64,000 nucleotides of DNA, taken from Brasenia schreberi. Lineage: Eukaryota; Streptophyta; Magnoliopsida; Nymphaeales; Cabombaceae. Position 1 is the stretch's first letter. Each line of letters opens with the position of its first letter. Below the pieces are notes generated by a model. The model did no database searches and had not been told where the DNA came from. It saw nothing but the letters and a program-made list of their open reading frames with translations. The position numbers and the translations under genes are program-made. Below, one piece after another: positions 58,085 through 64,000 of the stretch. The stretch is taken from assembly GCA_036023115.1 (NCBI GenBank), contig JAYKKT010000080.1, positions 10,588,501-10,652,500 of the forward strand, in the 5' to 3' direction.

Positions 58085-58605
58085 TTGGTGTCATGTATGC
58101 CTTTGAAGGACCAATGCAGACTTCGCCAAGCTATTTGCAATGTCAGTGTCATCGTTTTTAATGTATAGTAGACTGACATCATCAAATGAGCATATTACTT
58201 CTAATGTTGATTCTTGCAAATGTGTAAGATTCTGACTTTGGACAACTTGGGAGTTGTCAAACACCTCTACGGTTCTAGCCCTGTAGCTGGGCCTATATTC
58301 CACTCATGGAAGAAGGCGTGATATTCAGCCTCAATATTAGTTAAGGTTGGCTCCAAGGTCATGGTAAGCATTTCAACATTCCTAGTCAGGAAACTAATGC
58401 AAACACTGACACCTCTTACTGTCCATGGGAACTTACTGATCATACTCTGGATTGTGTTTTGAGGGCCAGTGACCTCAACGCATAAATGATGATTGAGAAA
58501 ATCAATGACAATGTGCCATTTGACTTCCCTCAAGGACAAATACTGCAAATTGAAAGGACACAACCCAATGGGCACTTGATGAACCTCCTTTCTAAGGCTG
58601 GTCAA
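58085..58605 (-). mobile_element. Tat-type second RNase H, decayed
   Basis: The minus-strand frames read LREVKWHIVIDFLNHH (the VKGQALADFLAEHP linker of Tat polyproteins), then LTNIEAEYHAFFHEW (catalytic E of AEYEAL), then TVEVFDNSQVVQSQN (catalytic D of GDSQLV, here DNS) and DTDIANSLAKSA (the final D of ADALAKLA). The order matches the second RNase H of Tat elements. The first catalytic Asp segment is not clear, and a frame change occurs at about 58270-58300. Confidence 0.8.
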
Positions 58606-59929
58606 TTACGAAGATACATCATTAAATCAAGGAAAAAGGTTTAAATTCACCCTTTAGGTTTAAACCTATGAGAGAATATGTCCCTAGTGGGCAGTTAAAT
58701 TATGCTCATCCCCCTTTGATGGAGATAATGCTCCAGCAGGGAGTCATTTTGGATCCTCCTGAGCATAATTAGGTTACCCCCTTGATCCTTTCCTTTGCTC
58801 GATAGGTCATGAGCTGCTCAAGGCAAATGTTGGTTACCTGAAGATTCTTATCCATAGATCACCTTTGGTACATGCAATAATTTAGCCTCATCGAAGATAA
58901 TTCCTCAAGTTGTTGACATGACCTTATGCTCTTTGCTCTTAGGTCCATAGGGAAATGATCAAACTTACCTAAAGTGAGTAGAAAAGCACCTCAATGGTGC
59001 TAGCATTCATCAAAAAAGGGTTTTCGTTAGCTTCGACCTCTTCGACTGTCTCCTGTCCAATCCCTATTAAAGAGTAACACATAAGTCAACTTTGCATCCA
59101 TCATGAAAAATGGAGTATTAGAGGTCCTTGTCCCAACTATCAACTCAACAACTATAATTCTCATTGTAATAGATGGTTCCCTTTTGAAGTTTAACATTAA
59201 GGTTAGTCAGGATCAAAACCTCTTTCCTGAACTGACATAGGGTCTCTAGAGGCATAAAGTTTAATAATGGCCCTCCACCAAGAAATATACTGCATATAAG
59301 TCAATCATTTACCATTCCATTGATGTACAACTTCCTCATATGGCTAGTAGTAGCCTCATCTGGTCGATGGAAAATCATCGGTGAGTCAATTTCACCGACC
59401 AATGTAGCCCAGTCTGGATCATCTGCCAAAAAATCATTACCGGTGTTGGTCTACATGTATTCTATCTTAGCAAAATTTTCCAACAATTTGTGATCAAGTT
59501 CTCTTGCATGTAGAACATCTCACTACTAAAGTTCCTGTCTGATAATAATCACTTTTTAAAGGAGTTCTAAGTGGTTGTTGCTCAACCATGGCTCGATGAT
59601 GATAACAGAATCGCTAATCATGCTCAACCACGTACCCTATCTTTCTCATATCATTAATATGTTCTTGACTCCACTTCCCGATTTGGTTGGACTTTGTTGC
59701 TTCAGTATCAATGACTAGGTACTATGATTCCAATGGCGTTGCCACCTTTGAGCTTGGTGAGAATTGATGATCCTCGGCCAAAATGCTTGAATTCTCCTTT
59801 ATCATTAGGTCTAATGGATCCAATGCGAGAGACAACTTTATGACCTGATTGATGAGGTCTTGGGCATTAAGGTCAGAAACCATCACCTTTTACCCATTGG
59901 TGGACTCTGTCACAAGACATTTCTTGAAG
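58606..59929 (-). mobile_element. Tat relic, protease and remaining polyprotein
   Basis: Near 59250-59340 the minus strand reads YINGMVND-stop-LICSIFLGGG, then PLLNFMPLETL. This is the protease active-site block (usual form LVDGGSxLNILPLETL) with the catalytic Asp replaced. The rest is AT-rich and stop-filled, with no readable RT block. The right edge is set by the LTR starting at 59930. Confidence 0.6.
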
Positions 59930-60764
59930 TGTTAGCGCCATGCGACGGCACACTACTTGGCATATCTATACACGGAAGATTCACGTCACCTTGACGGAGC
60001 GTGCACACTCACATGCTCCAGAAGCAAGCGTGCATGGAAGGAGATGGAGCGAGCATGCCGAGCATCAGAAATGATGAAATTCAGTTTCATGCATTAAGAG
60101 GTTCATGTTCATTGTAAATATCATGTAGTTAGACATGAGTTGTAGCTAGTAGTTTGACATAACACTTTTGTACAACTTGTTAAGTGAGCCTAGTACACTT
60201 GTAATAGGATGAACCTAACCGAGTGTTAATCCTAGTGGAGTGAAACTAAGGGGGTTCACTCTAGAGAGCTAGGAAGTAGCCGGACCATTCTAGAGAGTAG
60301 GGTGGTATAACAGCCACACTAAGCCACATGGAATATTCCTTTGGAATATCCCTTGAACCAGCCAACCCTCCATGGCTATAAATAGATGCATGGGGCTAGG
60401 GGTCTGGTAATTCATTGAAGATACTTGTAGAAACGGATTAGGCGTGTGCTAGAGAGTGGAGTCTGGCCCTAGGTAGAGGGTGTGCAGAACGGGTTCTGTC
60501 ATAGCCGGTTGTATGAAGTGCTTTGATGCAATAAAGATCGTTGAGTGTTGCTTACTTGGTGTGTGTTATTCCTAAGTCAGCTCAGGTGAGAAGATGAGGT
60601 GAGACGCTCACAGGAGACACTGGAGGTAAGCGTCTATCCGCTGTGTTGGCATGTGTAGTGCACGCCAAGGAAAGTCCCTTAGTGCTGAGGTAGGGCGTGG
60701 CCTTACCTGCCATGATGACTAGTATAAACCTCTGTTAGGCCGAGGTTAGAACAGATCCATGACA
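59930..60764 (+). mobile_element. 5' LTR of the gypsy element (835 bp)
   Basis: It runs from TGTTAGCGCC to GATCCATGACA, with TG...CA ends. It contains a TATA box (tataaata, 60377-60384) and AATAAA (60530-60535) in the expected order. The primer-binding site follows after 3 bp. Confidence 0.8.
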
Positions 60765-60767
60765 ATT

Positions 60768-60779
60768 TTGTATCAGAGC
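60768..60779 (+). promoter_or_regulatory. Primer-binding site (initiator Met tRNA type)
   Basis: TTGTATCAGAGC matches TGGTATCAGAGC with one change and lies 3 bp after the LTR end. Confidence 0.85.
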
Positions 60780-62348
60780 CTCATTGGTGTAGGATCGACA
60801 TCAAAGCGACTTATTCGGGTGGCTGGAATGAAGAAGAACCGTTCTCCTGCAGAATTTCTACAATGTTTCGGTGTGTTTTCACACGAAACAGGTAACGTAA
60901 CGATCACTCCTAGTGCTATAGATCTACGATGAAAATTAACACTCATCTAAGATAGATCTACATCTTAGGATAAAATCTAGCATCTAGATCTAACAAATCG
61001 TGGTATATCTTGATAAATCGCAAACAGAAAATTGAGATCTGTTAAGAATACGACGATTTTTTATCGGAAAAGAGATCCGATCAGAAACGATGGAATAGTC
61101 AACCGAATTTGCTGAATTTCATTTGATTTAAGTGTGATCTTTCAGTCCTAAGTGGTCTGGATGTGAAAGAACAACACGATTCCATCAGATCTGATCAAAG
61201 AACGTCAGGACAAGAGCAAACGCCAAGCGTTGTTTCCACGTTCAGCAAGTGCTGCGTTTTCCGGCGAAAGTGAGTAGTTCTGACTTAGATCTGACACAAC
61301 CACGACTTACATGTGTGCGGGAGATCTAGAGGAGTTTTAGATCAGATCAGGAACAATCAGATCTGGTCGGAATATAAATCGGAAGGAAATTGACCGGCAG
61401 ACATTCAAATCAGGAATGATTCTGAGAATTTCAGATCTGAAAAAAATTCTGCGGTGAATCTTTCAAAGTTCTTGGTTGTTTTGAAAAGGTTATTCACTAA
61501 TATGATTAAGGAAAAGTTTAATAACAATTTAGAACATCACGAAGCAGCAAAACAAACCGAAATTCTACAGAAAATTCGGTCGAGATCAGGCGGAACTCGG
61601 ACTGAAGTCGGAAAGAACAAAGTTGCAGAAACCTGAAAATTGGGGTTTCGTGCATAGTTAATTTAGATGGATAATTTTTGGAATTTTTTACTTAAATTTG
61701 GTGTGTAGCTTCTAAATATTCTGTATTGGTCCATCGCTTTCAAAGTTTTGGGAAACAGGTCCGGAGTTATATCAGAATCGCATCTGAATACTGCTGCAAA
61801 ACCAGTTGCAGACGAGTTATAGTTCTGCAGTTAATTACTGGTTTAATCTTCAGATTTGAGCTAACTTTGTGCGTTTCTGTGAGCAAACAAAGCTAATTTG
61901 AATTTTTCAGTATATGGTGAAGATAACTCAGTGAGAATTATAGAAAAGAATCGAAGAGTGAAGCTAACTGCAGGAAGAAGTTGATCATTTGATAGATTCA
62001 GTCCCGCATTGAGATTGACAGAACATCAAAGAGTGTATAGTTACTTTTTGTGGTCCGTACTTCGTATTTTTGCTCTAAAATTGGTGTGGAGTTACTTCAC
62101 ATATTGTAATTGGTCATGAAAATGTCGGATCTGAGTTAGCCTAACTGAGAGCGGTCAGATTTTATTTTGAAGTCTGTAAATTTTCAGGAAAACAAACAAC
62201 GGGTGTTTGAGTGTCTTCTGCTGTAAACAGAGGAGTCTGAAGTGGTCAGTCTGTAATAAGGCCCTGTAAATTGTGATTAGGCAGTTCTTAGTGTACCTAA
62301 GAAGATGCACAAGAGTCAAGAGTGGTCTTGTAACCATCCGGAGTCAGT
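60780..62348 (+). mobile_element. Leader of the gypsy element
   Basis: A long untranslated leader rich in gatctga/agatctgat words between the primer-binding site and the gag ATG. The frame at 61454-61636 is a chance frame. Confidence 0.6.
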
Positions 62349-63290
62349 ATGGGGCGGAATAGACGAGATGTAGTAAAAGAAGAGGGCACTTCGGATAAGC
62401 TTTCTGTGGAAGCCATGTTAGCTCAGGTACTGCTGCGGTTGGATGGGCTTCAGCAGTAGTTCAATGCCCTTCACTTGGAACACCGGGAGCTTCAGCAACA
62501 GAGACCAATGCCGCAGGTCCAGGAACCGGCAGCAGTAGGCCAGGCGGTTCCATCTCCAACTGATTTGCAACACATTATAGGTTTGAGAGGTAATTCCTTA
62601 TTTTCAAACCGAATCAAAGTATCGGAACCAGCCCAATACGATGGGGCTAGGGAGAGGAGAGTTCTCGAGAACTTCATTTGGGACTTGGAGCAGTGTTGGT
62701 GGCTTCTCTTTATTTAAAGGAAGACGCTAAACTTTGGTGGAGAACTTTGCAACGACCGACCGATAGTGGTGGGAATCCGCTTCCTTCGAATTGGGTTCAG
62801 TTTAGGCAAGAATTGGAGACCCAATTCACACCTACAAACTATCTAAGAAAGATAAGGAAACAACTCAAACAAAGTGGATCGTTTTAGAAAATTCAGTACC
62901 ATTTTGCTTGAGGTGACTGAAATGAGTGAAATAGACAAACTCTTTTATTTGAAAGAGGGGCTGCAACCATGGGCTCAAGTGGAGCTTACACATAGGAGCC
63001 CCAATTCAGTAGTACAGTCTTTGGCAGTGGTTGAGTCCTTTGTAGATCTTAGAGCCTCACGGAGTGGGGGTGAGGAACCAAAGAAAAAGGAAGGAAAACT
63101 GAACAAAAATGGTGATAGAAGCCACCACAGGAAGGAGAAGAGTGCCTGAGACACATCTTCTTCCATGAGTAGGCGTGAGGGTAAAGGAGTGGGGCCGTGC
63201 TATGCATTCATAGGGCCTCACCTCTTGAGGAATTGTCCCAAGAAAGCTAAGTTGGCTGCCTTGGAGTTGAGAGAGCAAAATCAGGTTTAG
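62349..63290 (+). mobile_element. Gypsy gag, broken
   Basis: From the ATG at 62349 (MGRNRRDVVKEEG) the frame has a TAG after RLDGLQQ, continues to FIWDLEQC, then shifts. The gag core follows: LVASLYLKEDAKLWWRTL, NWVQFRQELETQFTPTNYLR, after a second shift FYLKEGLQPWAQVEL and QSLAVVESFVDL. The zinc knuckle near 63195 reads CYAFIGPHLLRNCPKK, where the second Cys of C-x2-C-x4-H-x4-C is Phe. Sequences between are typical of Retrotrans_gag. Confidence 0.85.
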
Positions 63291-63293
63291 GAA

Positions 63294-63880
63294 GTGATCG
63301 ATGCTCCAGTGGATGAGGTGATCCAAGTTGTACAGTTTAATCTCCTCAACAAAGTGAGTTTTGAGAATCCGAAGCGAGCCTCGAGCTTTGTGAAGGTACA
63401 AATGGGCCGACATACAATTCGGGCGTTGGTAGATTTAGGGGCGATTCATTCCTTGGTTTCGCCACAAGTCGCAAAGACGATTGGGTTGAAGGTGATGCCG
63501 ACCACCAAACAGCTAAAACTTGTGAATGCCATCGTGAGTTCCGTTGAGCGAGTGGCATAGGGATGCAAGTTGAGAGTCGGGTCGTGGACGGGAGTGATGG
63601 ATTTAGCCATAGCCACCATAGAGGAGTATCCAATGATCCTTGGGTGCGCTTTTATGGTAGTTGTGCAGGCCATGGTAATACCACACCTTCGAGAGTTGGT
63701 CATCTTTCACGAGGAACAATCGGGGTTTGTTTCATGTGTGAATCTGGGTAAGGCACCAATGATAATAACATGTACTACCTTATACCTAACTGATGACAAG
63801 TCGGTGGATGGGCCAAGCATCATTGAGTACTGGGGGTCTTCCAAGAGGGTTAGGACTAGGCGACAGGTCCAAGCATGACA
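63294..63880 (+). mobile_element. Gypsy aspartic protease, broken
   Basis: The frame encodes SFVKVQMGRHTIRALVDLGA followed by IHSLVSPQVAKTIGL. This is the retropepsin active-site block (ALVDTGATHNFVS in relatives), with DTG changed to DLG. After a stop within VA-stop-GCKLRVGSW it continues DLAIATIEEYPMILGCAFM, matching the VVPMDDFxVVLGMDFL second half. The change at the catalytic triplet and the stop indicate an inactive copy. Confidence 0.8.
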
Positions 63881-64000
63881 AAGGCAGGTGTTATACTAGC
63901 CACAAGGAGTAAACCTTCCCAAGCAGGAGGTCAGCATCAGTTTGGTAGTGCCAGGTGTAGTGTGACAAGGGTAGTGCCAAGATAGAGTCACGGGGGGGAG
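63881..64000. other. Continuation of the gypsy element at window end
   Basis: The last bases lie between protease and the expected reverse transcriptase. Nothing further can be read before the window ends. Confidence 0.5.

Larger units (their letters stand above)
59930..64000 (+). mobile_element. Ty3/gypsy (chromovirus-like) element, 5' part, runs off the window
   Basis: The order is LTR (59930-60764), Met-tRNA primer-binding site (60768-60779), a 1.6-kb leader, gag (62349-63290) and protease (63294-63880). Reverse transcriptase and integrase lie beyond the window. The gag frame is broken by a stop at 62457-62459 and frameshifts near 62690 and 62880, so the copy is not autonomous. The Met primer and gag style suggest a chromovirus, without certainty as to clade. 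Confidence 0.85.

Overview
This is a nuclear chromosome segment from a flowering plant. Two split genes carry typical plant exon structures: a Ran GTPase with an ATG-only first exon and an acyl-protein thioesterase. A plant-type pentatricopeptide-repeat (PPR) gene is also present. Most of the rest is plant transposable elements (Tat, Tekay, Ty1-copia, RTE-type LINE). The species cannot be told from the sequence. No prokaryotic, organellar or CRISPR-like content was seen.

Layout. 0-2.3 kb: pyrimidine-rich DNA with a TATA-like box, then a tandem array of about 110-bp units. 2.3-3.8 kb: an RTE reverse-transcriptase scrap and a decayed Ty1-copia 5' end (gag, primer-binding site, LTR) on the minus strand. 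3.8-8.5 kb: low-content DNA, a Tat-type LTR remnant abutting a Tekay LTR, and a scrap of Tekay integrase/chromodomain. 9.4-12 kb: a P-class PPR gene broken by two frameshifts and one or two stops. 12.8-15.2 kb: two sets of direct repeats, one interrupted by a 5'-truncated RTE LINE with a 9-bp target-site duplication. 15.5-29.9 kb: a large Tat-type Ty3/gypsy element on the minus strand (gag, protease, reverse transcriptase, second RNase H, integrase), each of whose LTRs contains a later solo LTR insertion. 29.9-34 kb: an apparently intact Ran gene on the minus strand. 35.2-39 kb: a SINE candidate and a nearly full-length decayed RTE LINE. 39-44 kb: AT-rich, largely unrecognised sequence. 44-45.8 kb: a truncated Tekay LTR. 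46.3-50.2 kb: an acyl-protein thioesterase gene on the minus strand with seven good exons, but without the final exons that should carry the catalytic Asp and His. Its introns hold a short RTE-tailed insertion and a hAT-like non-autonomous element. 51-54.5 kb: a foldback element, a second RTE-tailed insertion with a perfect 15-bp target-site duplication, a decayed Ty1-copia integrase/RT, and an (AT)26 microsatellite. 54.5-57.8 kb: little recognised. 57.8-59.9 kb: a decayed Tat element (RNase H, protease) on the minus strand. 59.9-64 kb: the 5' part of a Ty3/gypsy element on the plus strand (LTR, primer-binding site, gag, protease), running off the window.

The host genes have no evident functional link. 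Ran is the nuclear-transport GTPase, the thioesterase is a serine hydrolase expected to remove acyl groups from proteins, and the PPR gene is dead. The main story is transposon layering with a readable order of insertion. The most unusual observation is a short element family whose 3' tail matches that of the RTE LINEs but whose head does not, suggesting mobilisation by RTE. I did not find a clearly new biological system.
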